From NCBI GenBank assembly GCA_938001865.1, contig CALLAW010000008.1, positions 1 to 64,000 on the forward strand: DNA of 64,000 nucleotides, written 5' to 3'. Below, piece after piece: positions 1 to 8,451 of the stretch (within the stretch, counting starts at the first letter, position 1; the number at the start of each line of letters is the position of its first letter). The DNA comes from an uncultured Saprospiraceae bacterium (GTDB taxonomy: Bacteria; Bacteroidota; Bacteroidia; Chitinophagales; Saprospiraceae). The position numbers were made by a program, and so were the translations under genes. A model generated the notes under the pieces. That model saw only the letters and a list, made by a program, of their open reading frames with translations, did not search any database and was not told the DNA's origin.

Positions 1-30
1 TCGATTTGGTGAACCGCCGTATACGAGACC

Positions 31-121
31 CGTACAGCCTGCCCTGAGCACAGTCGAATGGGTACGGTGGTACTTCGACTTCGCTCAGCAGAGCTGTGAG
101 AGGCGTACTGGCAGGACTACA
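31..121. repeat. REP-like nested inverted repeat
   Basis: Bases 44-58 (ctgagcacagtcgaa) and 74-88 (ttcgacttcgctcag) are inverted copies with two mismatches. An outer, imperfect pair (about 31-43 with 111-121) encloses them. The ttcgacttcgctcag type of palindrome is a common intergenic repeat in Bacteroidota, so this is probably a dispersed REP-like element between genes. No gene is supported in 1-185; a 64-codon frame over the repeat has no signal peptide or family resemblance. Confidence 0.5.
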
Positions 122-185
122 ATCCTGTCAGCCGTCTACTCGATTACATGCTCGCATTTCAGTTAATTTTATTTTTCAATCATAC

Positions 186-230
186 AAAAAAAGGAACCAA
201 AATATTTATGAATTCATGGCTCCTTTTTTT
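186..230. terminator. Bidirectional intrinsic terminator
   Basis: An A-run and T-run flank the arms ggaacca and tggctcc (one mismatch), so the hairpin can act in both directions. It lies 35 bases beyond the stop codon of the minus-strand low-complexity gene and probably ends its transcript. Confidence 0.7.
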
Positions 231-264
231 CGAACATTACTTTGTACCAAAATTGAAAAGTTAT

Positions 265-987
265 TTATTTTAATTTTTTCTTACCCTTAGCAAGTGCGGA
301 TTCTAATTTTTCGGTAGCCTTTTCTGCTGCTTTCACCTTTGCCATTTTTTCTTGAAAGTCAGATTCTGAGATTGTACCATTTTTTCTGGCACTCTCCGCT
401 GATTCTTTAGCTTTTGCTATTTTTTCTTTAGCGTTTCTAACTTTATCTTCATTTTGCCTAACACTATCTTTGACCTTGGACTTCTTCTCCTTATTCTTGG
501 ACTTAGCAGCTTGTGCCCTTGCTTGACCAAATTCTTTACCTTTCAGGTCGCCTTTGTTTTTACCATAGGCTTTCCCCTCTACTGTCTTGTCCTTTTTGTC
601 TTTCTTCCCTTTCTTGTCATCATCATCGTCATCCCCTTCATCTTCGTATTCTTCATCAATTTCGTCATCATGCTTTTGACTGCCCTTTTCTTTATCTCCT
701 TTGTCCTTTTTTCCTTTTCCCTTGTTCTCTTCTTTTTTACCCTTGCCTTTACCTTCTGATCTCTCCTCTACTTGTTCTGCATCCTGTTTGGCCTCTTCGA
801 CATTACTTTCTGCCTTAGTTTTCATTTCTTTGGCCTTGTCTCTAGCTTTTTCACTCTTCCCTCTTGCTTTTTCTTCCATTTTGTCTTTGCCTTTATCGTT
901 GCCCTGGCCTTGTTGTGCATTCAAGCCACTGAAACTAAAAAGTATTAGAAAGCTGAATATCGTTGTTATGCTTAATTTGATTTTCAT
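265..987 (-). CDS. Secreted low-complexity Lys/Glu/Asp-rich protein
   Basis: This is a 240-residue protein of unknown function. Residues 1-24 form a good Sec signal peptide (KIKLS, a hydrophobic core, then LNAQ). The rest has almost no hydrophobic core. It holds Lys/Glu/Gly stretches, an acidic run around residues 113-124, and a C-terminal half rich in Lys, Ala and Glu that should form charged helices or coiled coil. The cysteine-free, highly charged mature part suggests a disordered periplasmic or surface protein that may bind cations or nucleic acid; this is inference. It stands alone, with a terminator just downstream. The opposite strand is open in several frames only because of the composition bias. 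Confidence 0.75.
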   Translation of the reverse strand: MKIKLSITTIFSFLILFSFSGLNAQQGQGNDKGKDKMEEKARGKSEKARDKAKEMKTKAESNVEEAKQDAEQVEERSEGKGKGKKEENKGKGKKDKGDKEKGSQKHDDEIDEEYEDEGDDDDDDKKGKKDKKDKTVEGKAYGKNKGDLKGKEFGQARAQAAKSKNKEKKSKVKDSVRQNEDKVRNAKEKIAKAKESAESARKNGTISESDFQEKMAKVKAAEKATEKLESALAKGKKKLK

Positions 988-1029
988 GATTTACCTTTTT
1001 GATTAAATAATACATTTACAGTCAATACC

Positions 1030-2342
1030 GTCCTAAATAAAAATATGAAGAGAGGTTAAGTATCCCTACATTAGGGTTGCACAACCAAACCAATCTTCAT
1101 GTCAGTAAATATAAGTTTGTTTTCTCAGATAATAAAGCAACTAGATAGGAATAGCTTCACTAGTTTAGTAAGGAAGTACGATACGGATAAGAGTTGCAAA
1201 GGATTCGATAGTTGGACACACCTAGTGAGTATGTTGTTTTGTCACTTTGCCAAGAGTTGTTCAGTTAGAGACATCAGTAATGGGTTGCGATCAGCCACAG
1301 GTAACCTCAATCATCTAGGAGTAAAGAAAGCCCCATCAAAGTCATCTATAAGTTATCAGAATGCACGTCGTGATTCAGAACTGTTTGAGAGCTATTATTT
1401 TGCGATGCTAAATCATTTTGGACAGCATCTTAAGATTCCAAAGTCAAAGTTGCGAATAAAGGCACCTGTCCACCTATTAGATTCTACTACGATTAGTCTG
1501 TGCTTATCTCTGTTTGATTGGGCTAAATACAAGACACATAAGGGAGCAGTCAAGATGCATACACTGCTAGATTACGAGGGAGGTTTGCCACTCTATGTCA
1601 ACATCTCAGACGGTAAGACAGGCGATAATAAAGGGGCTTATAACATTCCAGTTCAAAAAGGAGCAGTAATTGTAGCTGACCGATACTATAATGATTTTTC
1701 TATGCTCAACGTTTGGGACAGCAAAGAGGCATTTTTCGTTGTGAGGCATAAAAACAACCTGAAATATGACACAATTAAGAGACGATCAGTGCCACTAGTA
1801 AGACAGAAAAACATCATGATAGATGAAGAGGTGAAACTGTCCAATACAAGCTCCTATAAAAAGTATTCTAAGAATCTACGAAGACTCTCGGTATGGGACG
1901 AGAAAAACCAACAGTGTATAGAACTGATTACTAATAACTTTACCTGGAGTGCTGATACAATTAGTCGGCTTTATAAAGCAAGATGGACGATTGAAATTTT
2001 CTTTAGAGATATCAAGCAACTCTTACACATTAAGACATTTATAGGCACATCAGAAAACGCTGTAAAAATCCAAATATGGACAGCTTTGATCACTATTTTA
2101 CTACTCAAGATGCTAAAACATATCGCTGCACATCCTTGGTATCTTAGTAATCTAGTTGCATTCTTAAGACTCAATCTGTTTGTAAAAATAGACCTCTTTA
2201 AATGGCTTAATAACCCATTCTTAAACAAACCTGATAATGCCAAGTACGGGACGCAGGGGGTCTTGTTTTAGTTTTACGCAAATAATAGTGCCTTAAACCC
2301 AATTTTATTGACCTATACTGAAAATATTAAATCGTTTAGGAC
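1030..2342 (+). mobile_element. IS4-family insertion sequence, complete
   Basis: A 1.3-kb element with one transposase gene. The likely ends are short inverted repeats, gtcctaaa at 1030-1037 and tttaggac at 2335-2342; the match decays further in. I could not find an obvious target-site duplication (flanks are caatacc and actatta), so the exact ends are uncertain or the duplication has been lost. The right end is only 9 bases from the start codon of the downstream lipoprotein gene. Confidence 0.75.
1099..2271 (+). CDS. IS4-family transposase
   Basis: A 390-residue DDE transposase that catalyses cut-and-paste movement of the surrounding element. The catalytic residues are visible: D128 in LLDSTTIS, D194 in IVADRYYND, and E299 within the IS4 signature Y-x2-R-x3-E-x6-K (YKARWTIEIFFRDIK). 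The N-terminal 80 residues resemble the DUF4372 domain found in many Bacteroidota IS4 transposases. The frame is intact and full length, so the copy may be active. A small palindrome (cccta-cat-taggg, 1064-1076) lies in its leader. Confidence 0.93.
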   Translation: MSVNISLFSQIIKQLDRNSFTSLVRKYDTDKSCKGFDSWTHLVSMLFCHFAKSCSVRDISNGLRSATGNLNHLGVKKAPSKSSISYQNARRDSELFESYYFAMLNHFGQHLKIPKSKLRIKAPVHLLDSTTISLCLSLFDWAKYKTHKGAVKMHTLLDYEGGLPLYVNISDGKTGDNKGAYNIPVQKGAVIVADRYYNDFSMLNVWDSKEAFFVVRHKNNLKYDTIKRRSVPLVRQKNIMIDEEVKLSNTSSYKKYSKNLRRLSVWDEKNQQCIELITNNFTWSADTISRLYKARWTIEIFFRDIKQLLHIKTFIGTSENAVKIQIWTALITILLLKMLKHIAAHPWYLSNLVAFLRLNLFVKIDLFKWLNNPFLNKPDNAKYGTQGVLF

Positions 2343-2351
2343 ACTATTAAT

Positions 2352-3314
2352 ATGAAATCATTAAAATTTATTTTTGCTATCTCTGCAATAGCTTCCACAC
2401 TACTCTTTGTAGCCTGTTCTGATCAAGAAATTACACATGAGCATGCCAATTCATTAGAACAACTTTCTCTTGACAGTCAATCAGAAATGCAACAACCAAT
2501 GCCTCTTCCACAAGATGTAAAGGATGCAATCACTACCAATGGAGGCAATGTCTACGATTATGAATACATGGAAATCAAGGCGTTTACTAAAAAACCAGTT
2601 GGACTCGTTGTCCACAATGATGTATCTGTAACTAAAGAGGAATTTTTAGATAGATTATTGCAAGAAGATGATAAGCAATATCGTACGGAGTTTCTTGTAG
2701 ATGTTGCAACGTTTACAACTGTTGACTTATTCGTGTATACTGGTCCACAAGATGAAGATATCGTAGGTCTTGTCCCTGCTGCAGTGACTCAAGTACAGAA
2801 TGCAGTAGCTAACTGGAATGGAGCAAATTCAAACTTGGTATTCACTGTCACGATAAGTGATGATTCAAGTGAGTATGATGCAGCTATCCATGAGACACTC
2901 CTTGGTGCTGTAGACTTTTCTGCATTTGGAATCAATGCTTCAGGTATTGCTGAATTCCCAACTTCAAATGGAGCACCTGGTATATTTGCATTTATTAATA
3001 CTTCTGTAAATAATAGTGCAAGCTTCTTCGAACCAGAAACCCTAGAGCACTTATTCACTCACGAATTAGGACACTCGATTGGATTTAGACATTCTGACTG
3101 GGATACTCGTCAATCATGTGTTGACTTAGGACTTGAGGATGAAGAATCTTCTGAAAATTTTGCACAGAGAATTTTTGGTACTTTTTCAACTTTCTTTTTC
3201 CAGCACGATTCAGTAATGAATGCTTGCTTTGCTGACGGCGAAACTGATGGAAATCCAAATTTCATGGACGAAACATCATTGAGAAGACTCTATGGCTACA
3301 ACCTAAACAACTAA
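2352..3314 (+). CDS. M57-like zinc metalloprotease lipoprotein
   Basis: A 320-residue protein with a lipoprotein signal peptide (LFVAC, lipidated C22), so probably membrane anchored and exposed to periplasm or outside. The zinc motif HELGHSIGFRH gives ligands H237, H241 and H247 and catalytic E238, the metzincin arrangement HExxHxxGxxH followed by SD. This fits the bacterial M57 (dual-action HEIGH) group. The region before it (residues 110-230) should be the upper catalytic subdomain. The start codon is 9 bases from the right end of an insertion sequence, so its native promoter has probably been replaced. The reading frame is intact. Confidence 0.85.
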   Translation: MKSLKFIFAISAIASTLLFVACSDQEITHEHANSLEQLSLDSQSEMQQPMPLPQDVKDAITTNGGNVYDYEYMEIKAFTKKPVGLVVHNDVSVTKEEFLDRLLQEDDKQYRTEFLVDVATFTTVDLFVYTGPQDEDIVGLVPAAVTQVQNAVANWNGANSNLVFTVTISDDSSEYDAAIHETLLGAVDFSAFGINASGIAEFPTSNGAPGIFAFINTSVNNSASFFEPETLEHLFTHELGHSIGFRHSDWDTRQSCVDLGLEDEESSENFAQRIFGTFSTFFFQHDSVMNACFADGETDGNPNFMDETSLRRLYGYNLNN

Positions 3315-3368
3315 AGTAAATCCAATTTACGAATAGATTGTAATATAGACTACTTTTAAAAATTCTTA

Positions 3369-3404
3369 GCGGATGATGCAGATAGCTTCATCCGCTTTTT
3401 TTTT
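3369..3404 (+). terminator. Intrinsic terminator after the metalloprotease gene
   Basis: The arms gcggatga (3369-3376) and tcatccgc (3388-3395) pair perfectly over an 11-base loop, followed by nine T residues. It lies 55 bases after the protease stop codon. Confidence 0.9.
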
Positions 3405-3569
3405 CTTCAAGTTATAGAATAATTGATTCGAGTAAACACTTCCAAACGACTTAGGCTACGACCACATCAACTGCGCCTCATAGAAAAAAGCAAACTATCA
3501 GACTCACAAGTCTTACTAATGAGAGAGATCAATTATCTTTAAGCTTATCAATTTTAAGCGAGAGATCAT
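3405..3569. other. Intergenic spacer without a recognised gene
   Basis: Non-coding stretch between the metalloprotease terminator and a small membrane peptide gene. One frame is open from a TTG at 3423 to 3539 with a basic, leucine-rich product, but it has no ATG or recognisable motif and I do not call it. Confidence 0.4.
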
Positions 3570-3728
3570 ATGAATATTGCAATACTACTCATCATATTAG
3601 GAAGCATCAATATCCTGCTCACTCTCCGATCAACCAAACGGTATAAAACTCGAAGGATCCCTGGGAGTATCGTAGTCTCATTCATCATTATTGGAGTTGG
3701 ACTCTTCATGCTATTGAGCTCCATCTGA
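3570..3728 (+). CDS. Small two-helix membrane protein, 52 residues
   Basis: An ATG at 3570 opens a 52-codon frame ending in TGA at 3726-3728. The product has two hydrophobic helices (about residues 2-19 and 33-51) joined by a strongly basic loop (RSTKRYKTRR, 20-29). This is the organisation of small bacterial inner-membrane proteins with a positively charged cytoplasmic hairpin. No family is recognised. It precedes the DEAD-box helicase by about 100 bases on the same strand and could share a transcript. The hydrophobic pattern with a basic turn is unlikely to be chance, but expression is unproven. Confidence 0.55.
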   Translation: MNIAILLIILGSINILLTLRSTKRYKTRRIPGSIVVSFIIIGVGLFMLLSSI

Positions 3729-3825
3729 TCCCTCTACTCTAACCTATCACAGTGACAACAAGACTTACATGGTCACATGACGTCATTCGGTTGAAGCAAA
3801 GAATTGGCTTACCTTTACACCTAAT

Positions 3826-5070
3826 ATGAAATTTACAGATTACAATCTCAATCCGAAAGTCGAAAAAGGTCTGAAACTTCTTGGATTCAATAGACCTACT
3901 GATATACAATACAAGTCTATCCCCAATATCCTCAATGGTGAAGATTTGCTCGCAGTAGCTCAGACTGGTACAGGAAAAACTGGGGCATTTGGAGTACCAA
4001 TCGTAGATCTGATCTATGAAAACAAACTCCGAGAACGGAGAAAAACTGGAGTAAAATGTCTCGTATTAGCTCCCACTAGAGAGCTAGCTCTGCAAATAAG
4101 TAATGTCATCAATGCGATCTCCAAGTATACCACAGTCAAGTCTCTTGCTGTGATAGGTGGAGTGGATCAAGATCCACAAATCAAGACACTCAATGAGAGA
4201 GTAGATATCGTGATCGCTACACCAGGGAGGATGTTTGACTTGATCAGTCAAGGGCACCTGATTATCCATCGTGTCGAGATCCTCGTATTAGACGAAGCTG
4301 ATTACATGCTAGATCTTGGCTTTATCAAAGATATCCAAGATCTTATTCGCAAACTCCCCAAACGGAGACAAACTCTCTTCTTCTCAGCTACAATCAACGA
4401 GCAAATCAAGAAGACAGCTTACTCTATAGTCAAGCAAAATGCAATCAGAATCCAAATCTCTCCTAAAGACCCTGTGGCTAAGACGATAGATCACTCGGTC
4501 ATCCACATGGAGATGGATCATAAGAGGTACTTCCTCGAGAGAGTCGTAAGAGAAAATCCAGACAAAAAAATCCTTGTATTCGTCAGGACTAAAGTACGTG
4601 CCGAACGAGTAGTCGCTGCTATGGCAAGAGTAGATATCAAGAGCACAAGTATCCACGGTGATAAGACTCAAGAAGAACGATCTCAAATCATCCAACAATA
4701 TAGACAAGGAGATATCCAGATCTTGATCGCTACTGACATTACTGCAAGAGGGATCGATATCCCAGATATCGAAATCGTCATCAACTATGATCTACCAGAT
4801 ATTGCTGAAAATTACGTACACAGAGTAGGTCGTACTGGTCGAGCCAAACACAAAGGATGGGCTTACTCATTCTGCGCAGAACACGAAAAAGAAACTCTAA
4901 TAACTATCCAGACATTTCTCACAAGAGAAATCAAAGAAATTAAAATCAATAAAGACAACTACCAAGATACTCTCAAAATAGAACGTGATCGAAAACTCGA
5001 CTATCAAAGCTTAGTAGATGAGATCGAATCTTTTGATCATCAAAAAAGGAAAAAGAAAAAGAAAAAATAG
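3826..5070 (+). CDS. rhlE: DEAD-box ATP-dependent RNA helicase (RhlE-like)
   Basis: A 414-residue helicase that remodels RNA duplexes, typically in ribosome assembly or RNA decay. All family motifs are visible: a Q motif ending at Q28, Walker A AQTGTGKT (45-52), PTRELALQ, TPGR, DEAD (156-159), SAT (187-189), ARGIDIP and HRVGRTGR (from 332). The short C-terminal extension ends in a run of lysines after KKRKK, the kind of basic tail that raises RNA affinity. Several DEAD-box paralogues exist in Bacteroidota, so the RhlE assignment rests on overall similarity. The converging gene on the other strand ends 33 bases beyond its stop. Confidence 0.93.
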   Translation: MKFTDYNLNPKVEKGLKLLGFNRPTDIQYKSIPNILNGEDLLAVAQTGTGKTGAFGVPIVDLIYENKLRERRKTGVKCLVLAPTRELALQISNVINAISKYTTVKSLAVIGGVDQDPQIKTLNERVDIVIATPGRMFDLISQGHLIIHRVEILVLDEADYMLDLGFIKDIQDLIRKLPKRRQTLFFSATINEQIKKTAYSIVKQNAIRIQISPKDPVAKTIDHSVIHMEMDHKRYFLERVVRENPDKKILVFVRTKVRAERVVAAMARVDIKSTSIHGDKTQEERSQIIQQYRQGDIQILIATDITARGIDIPDIEIVINYDLPDIAENYVHRVGRTGRAKHKGWAYSFCAEHEKETLITIQTFLTREIKEIKINKDNYQDTLKIERDRKLDYQSLVDEIESFDHQKRKKKKKK

Positions 5071-5103
5071 GGTAAAATGATAAGGTAAGATTAAATCTGT
5101 TCC

Positions 5104-5394
5104 CTATCGCTTCGAAATCTTATTATTGGAGATATGGCGCTGTCGACTACACTTAAATCGGGTAATCTGACTGCTCCGCTTCTTAAGATGCTTACGACTG
5201 ACTCCACTCTGTACCCTAGCCCTCCAGAGACGAAAACTCTTTGGCTTGAGAGTAGCTCTCATAATCTTGATGACTTCACTTTCCGTATATCCGAACTGAT
5301 ACTCTATCGCTGAGAATGGGGTACGATCCTCCCATGCCATCTCGATGATGCGATCATGATCCCTAAGAGTGAGTGTATTGATAATTTTAGACAT
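5104..5394 (-). CDS. DUF2805 / TIGR03643 family protein
   Basis: A 96-residue basic protein. It shows the family's typical core: RIIEMAWEDRTPFSAIEYQFG, then EVIKIMR and KPKSFRLWRARV. The N-terminal part looks like a helix-turn-helix fold and the C-terminus is rich in Arg and Lys (KHLKKRSSQ onward), so nucleic-acid binding is plausible. The family is widespread in Bacteroidota and has no established function. It converges on the helicase gene and is followed at a distance by a glycosyltransferase on the same strand. Confidence 0.85.
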   Translation of the reverse strand: MSKIINTLTLRDHDRIIEMAWEDRTPFSAIEYQFGYTESEVIKIMRATLKPKSFRLWRARVQSGVSRKHLKKRSSQITRFKCSRQRHISNNKISKR

Positions 5395-5487
5395 CTAAGA
5401 AGATAAACTCATTCTATGAGAAATTGTTGAGCTACCGACTGAGATTGTATCATCACATGCTCAGATGTGAGTCGATATAGAAGGATA

Positions 5488-6207
5488 CTATTTGCCTCTC
5501 AGTAGACCATATTTCAGGATGCAGTAGATAGCTCTGACTCCATCCTTCCATCCTATCTTCTTCCCTTCTTCATATGTACGACCATAATATGAGATACCGA
5601 CTTCGTAGATTTTCACTTGAGGTATCCGAGAGAGCTTGGCCGTCAGCTCGGGTTCGAATCCAAACCGCTGTTCTCGCAAATTTAAGGACTGGAGGATTGG
5701 CGTCCTTACCATCTTGTAGCACGTCTCCATATCAGTCAAATTCAGATTGGAAAACAGATTAGATAAAAATGTCAAAAACTTATTTCCGATAGTATGCCAG
5801 AAGAAGAGGATACGATGTGGATTACTACCAACGAATCGACTCCCATAGACTGCATCAGCACCACCCTTGAGTATCGGTACGATAAGGGCATTGTAATCAT
5901 TGGGGTCATACTCTAGATCAGCATCTTGGATGACACAATAGTCACCGCTAGCCTTACTGATTCCAGTATGAAGTGCTGCACCTTTTCCTTTGTTCGTATA
6001 GTGTTGGCAGAGTTGCATATTTACCTCAGAGTGAGACTGGATATACTCTGTAACAAGAGAAGCAGTCTGATCAGTACTCGCATCATCTATCACGATAATT
6101 TCCTTTGTGATCCCACCAACGAGTGAGACTTCTCTGACAGCATCTAAGAGCTCTATGATAGTTCTCTCTTCATTATAAGCCGGTATGATGATAGTCAGAC
6201 TTTTCAC
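5488..6207 (-). CDS. Family 2 glycosyltransferase (DPM1-like)
   Basis: A 239-residue GT-A fold glycosyltransferase. The N-terminus IIIPAYNEE is the nucleotide-sugar binding strand, VIDDASTD follows, and the metal-binding DxD is DAD at 95-97. There are no clear transmembrane helices, so it is probably a peripheral enzyme transferring a sugar to a polyprenyl phosphate or glycan; the substrate cannot be read from sequence. Its start overlaps the stop of the acetyltransferase upstream by four bases, indicating translational coupling in a two-gene operon. A stretch resembling a tRNA T-loop near 5651 is coding sequence. Confidence 0.88.
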   Translation of the reverse strand: MKSLTIIIPAYNEERTIIELLDAVREVSLVGGITKEIIVIDDASTDQTASLVTEYIQSHSEVNMQLCQHYTNKGKGAALHTGISKASGDYCVIQDADLEYDPNDYNALIVPILKGGADAVYGSRFVGSNPHRILFFWHTIGNKFLTFLSNLFSNLNLTDMETCYKMVRTPILQSLNLREQRFGFEPELTAKLSRIPQVKIYEVGISYYGRTYEEGKKIGWKDGVRAIYCILKYGLLRGK

Positions 6208-6704
6208 TGCACTGTAAGATCTAACTGATAATAGGTGTCACATCCTCCATGACCAGTACTTCCAATAGAGTTGTCACATCTCACAAATCCACTGCTTTGA
6301 TAGAGTGAGTTGGCCGCTTCCATTCGCTGCACCGTTTCAAGATAACAGATTTGATAACCCATCGATTTAGCATCAGCGATTAACTGTATGATCAACTCTC
6401 TGCCAAGTCCATAACCTCTCCCCTCTGGCAAAAAATACATCTTCTTGAGCTCACAGATTGATGGATCAGCACCTACGAGCTGACTGATGCCAGCCCCACC
6501 TACTACAGTGCCATTGAGCTCGACGACATAGTATCTCGACCTATCACCTGAGTATGCTTGGTACATCTGATCGACTTCATCGTCAGTAATAGAGTACCCA
6601 GATCCTACACAGCCGTAAGCAGTCATTACGTGTCTGATGATGTGGGAGATAACTTGATTATCCTCTAAGGTAATGGGACGGTATGAAGTACGTTGATCTC
6701 TCAC
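6204..6704 (-). CDS. GNAT family N-acetyltransferase
   Basis: A 166-residue single-domain acetyltransferase. The acetyl-CoA pyrophosphate-binding motif is RGYGLGRELI (about residues 95-104). The preceding strand carries the usual VVELNGTVVGGAGI, and the C-terminal strand YLETVQRMEAANSLYQSSGF is a typical GNAT end. The acceptor (small molecule or protein) is unknown. It is the first gene of a pair with the GT2 gene, overlapping by ATGA. lysS ends 21 bases upstream on the same strand, so all three may be co-transcribed. Confidence 0.88.
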   Translation of the reverse strand: MRDQRTSYRPITLEDNQVISHIIRHVMTAYGCVGSGYSITDDEVDQMYQAYSGDRSRYYVVELNGTVVGGAGISQLVGADPSICELKKMYFLPEGRGYGLGRELIIQLIADAKSMGYQICYLETVQRMEAANSLYQSSGFVRCDNSIGSTGHGGCDTYYQLDLTVQ

Positions 6705-6725
6705 ACTTGTATATTCTTGTCGAGA

Positions 6726-8279
6726 TTACTCATCAGATGTGCTATCGGTAGCTTCAGGAGAAGGGTTACCCGATTCTGGTTTCATTTGCGGAAAGAAGAG
6801 AACATCTTGAATCGAATCAGAGTTAGTCATAATCATCGCTAATCTGTCCATCCCTATCCCAAGACCAGCAGTAGGTGGCATGCCGTACTCCAATGCCCTT
6901 AGAAAATCCTCATCTAAGACCATTGCCTCTTCGTCACCTCTCTTCCCTAACTCGAGTTGATCTTCAAATCTCTGCCTCTGATCTATTGGATCATTGAGCT
7001 CGCTAAACGAGTTACATATCTCCTTCCCATTGCAGATTGCTTCGAATCGTTCGACTAGACCGGGCTTGGACCGATGTGACTTAGCGAGTGGTGACATCTC
7101 TACAGGATAGTCTGTGATAAATGTCGGTTGGATGAGTCGTGATTCACATTTCTCACCAAATATCTCATCAATTAATTTGCCACGTCCCATCGTATTATCT
7201 ACTGACACATTGAGCTGTTTAGCGGTAGCTCTCATCGCTTCTTCGTCCATCTCAGAGATGTCTACTCCTGTAAAATGCTCAATCGCTTCATACATCGTAT
7301 ATCGCTTCCATGGTCTTTGAAAATTGATTGTATTCTCCCCTACTTGCAACTCGGTCGTCCCATGCATATCCATGGCTACCTTCTCTACCATCTCCTCTAC
7401 CAGATCCATCATCCACTCATAATCCTTATACGCCACATAGAGTTCGATCTGAGTAAATTCTGGGTTATGGAATCGGCTCATTCCTTCATTACGAAAGTCT
7501 TTACTGAACTCATAGACTCCATCAAAGCCTCCAACGATAAGACGCTTGAGGTAGAGCTCATTAGCTATCCTAAGATACAGCTTCATGTCCAGTGTATTGT
7601 GATGAGTCGTGAACGGCCTAGCCGCTGCCCCACCATAGAGAGGCTGTAAGATTGGAGTCTCTACTTCAAGGTAACCCTTGGCATTGAGGTAGTCTCTCAT
7701 TGATGTGTACATCTGAGTCCTCTTGACGAAGGCATCCTTGACATGCGGATTGACGACTAAGTCTACATATCGTTGTCTATATCTCAGCTCAGGATCAGAG
7801 ACCTCATCGTAGACATTGCCTTCAGCATCTTTCTTAGTTACTGGTAACGGCTTGAGTGACTTACTCAACAGTACTAGCTCTGTGACGTGGATTGTTAGCT
7901 CTTCTTTCTGAGTGAAGAATGCTCTTCCTCTTACGCCTATAAAGTCTCCAAGATCTAAGTATTTTTTGAAGAACTTATTGTAATAATCTGTATCCTCATC
8001 TGGACAGATATCATCTCTACTTACGTAAAGCTGGATACGACCTGTACTATCTTGCAACTCGGCAAATGATGCTTTACCCATGATCCTTCTACTCATCAAT
8101 CGACCTGCGAGGATGACATCTTGATAGTCAGCACTATCTTTGACATAGTTAGCTCTTATCTCCGCAGCCTTTGCATTGACATGGTATTGCTCACTTGGAT
8201 ATGGATTGATGCCTAGAGATTTTACTTTCTCTAAGTTTTCTCGTCTTACTAATTCTTGTTCGTTGAGTTGTCTTGACAT
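6726..8279 (-). CDS. lysS: Lysyl-tRNA synthetase, class II
   Basis: A 517-residue cytosolic enzyme that charges tRNA-Lys using ATP. An N-terminal OB-fold anticodon-binding domain (about residues 55-165, including [21 protein letters not shown]) precedes the class II catalytic core. Motif 2 is [18 protein letters not shown] and motif 3 is [12 protein letters not shown] (from 472). The length is slightly above that of E. coli LysS because of a short Ser/Thr/Glu-rich tail. The start [16 protein letters not shown] matches the usual N-terminal helix. A gap of about 170 bases with a terminator separates it from the preceding gene on the same strand. Confidence 0.97.
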   Translation of the reverse strand: MSRQLNEQELVRRENLEKVKSLGINPYPSEQYHVNAKAAEIRANYVKDSADYQDVILAGRLMSRRIMGKASFAELQDSTGRIQLYVSRDDICPDEDTDYYNKFFKKYLDLGDFIGVRGRAFFTQKEELTIHVTELVLLSKSLKPLPVTKKDAEGNVYDEVSDPELRYRQRYVDLVVNPHVKDAFVKRTQMYTSMRDYLNAKGYLEVETPILQPLYGGAAARPFTTHHNTLDMKLYLRIANELYLKRLIVGGFDGVYEFSKDFRNEGMSRFHNPEFTQIELYVAYKDYEWMMDLVEEMVEKVAMDMHGTTELQVGENTINFQRPWKRYTMYEAIEHFTGVDISEMDEEAMRATAKQLNVSVDNTMGRGKLIDEIFGEKCESRLIQPTFITDYPVEMSPLAKSHRSKPGLVERFEAICNGKEICNSFSELNDPIDQRQRFEDQLELGKRGDEEAMVLDEDFLRALEYGMPPTAGLGIGMDRLAMIMTNSDSIQDVLFFPQMKPESGNPSPEATDSTSDE

Positions 8280-8375
8280 GGATTATTATAAATTATGGAC
8301 ACAAAGTTAACCACACAGTAATTAAAAACAAATAGATCCTAATCCTCAATCAATAAGAATAGAGATCTGATAACA

Positions 8376-8410
8376 ATAAAAAAAAGTCGGTCATGTGTGA
8401 TGACCGACTT
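8376..8410 (-). terminator. Intrinsic terminator after the PD40 protein gene
   Basis: Perfect 10-bp arms aagtcggtca (8384-8393) and tgaccgactt (8401-8410) with a 7-base loop, preceded on the plus strand by a run of A. Read on the minus strand this is a hairpin followed by a U-run. It lies 42 bases downstream of the PD40 gene and insulates lysS. Confidence 0.92.
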
Positions 8411-8451
8411 AAAATTCAATAATTAAACAATAAACTAAATTTCTTCAGGAT

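Noticed and set aside
96-290. 64-codon plus-strand frame
   Set aside because: It runs through the REP-like repeat and the terminator, has no recognisable motif, and reaches into the 3' end of the minus-strand gene.
454-1006. Several plus-strand open frames of about 100 codons
   Set aside because: They are antisense to the Lys/Glu-rich gene. Their Phe/Leu/Ser-rich products are the mirror of Lys/Glu codons, not real membrane proteins.
3423-3539. TTG-initiated basic 38-residue frame
   Set aside because: No ATG start, no motif, and no support beyond an open frame in a spacer.
5651-5661. Sequence ggttcgaatcc, like a tRNA T-loop
   Set aside because: It lies inside the intact GT2 coding region, and no acceptor stem, D-arm or anticodon arm can be built around it.
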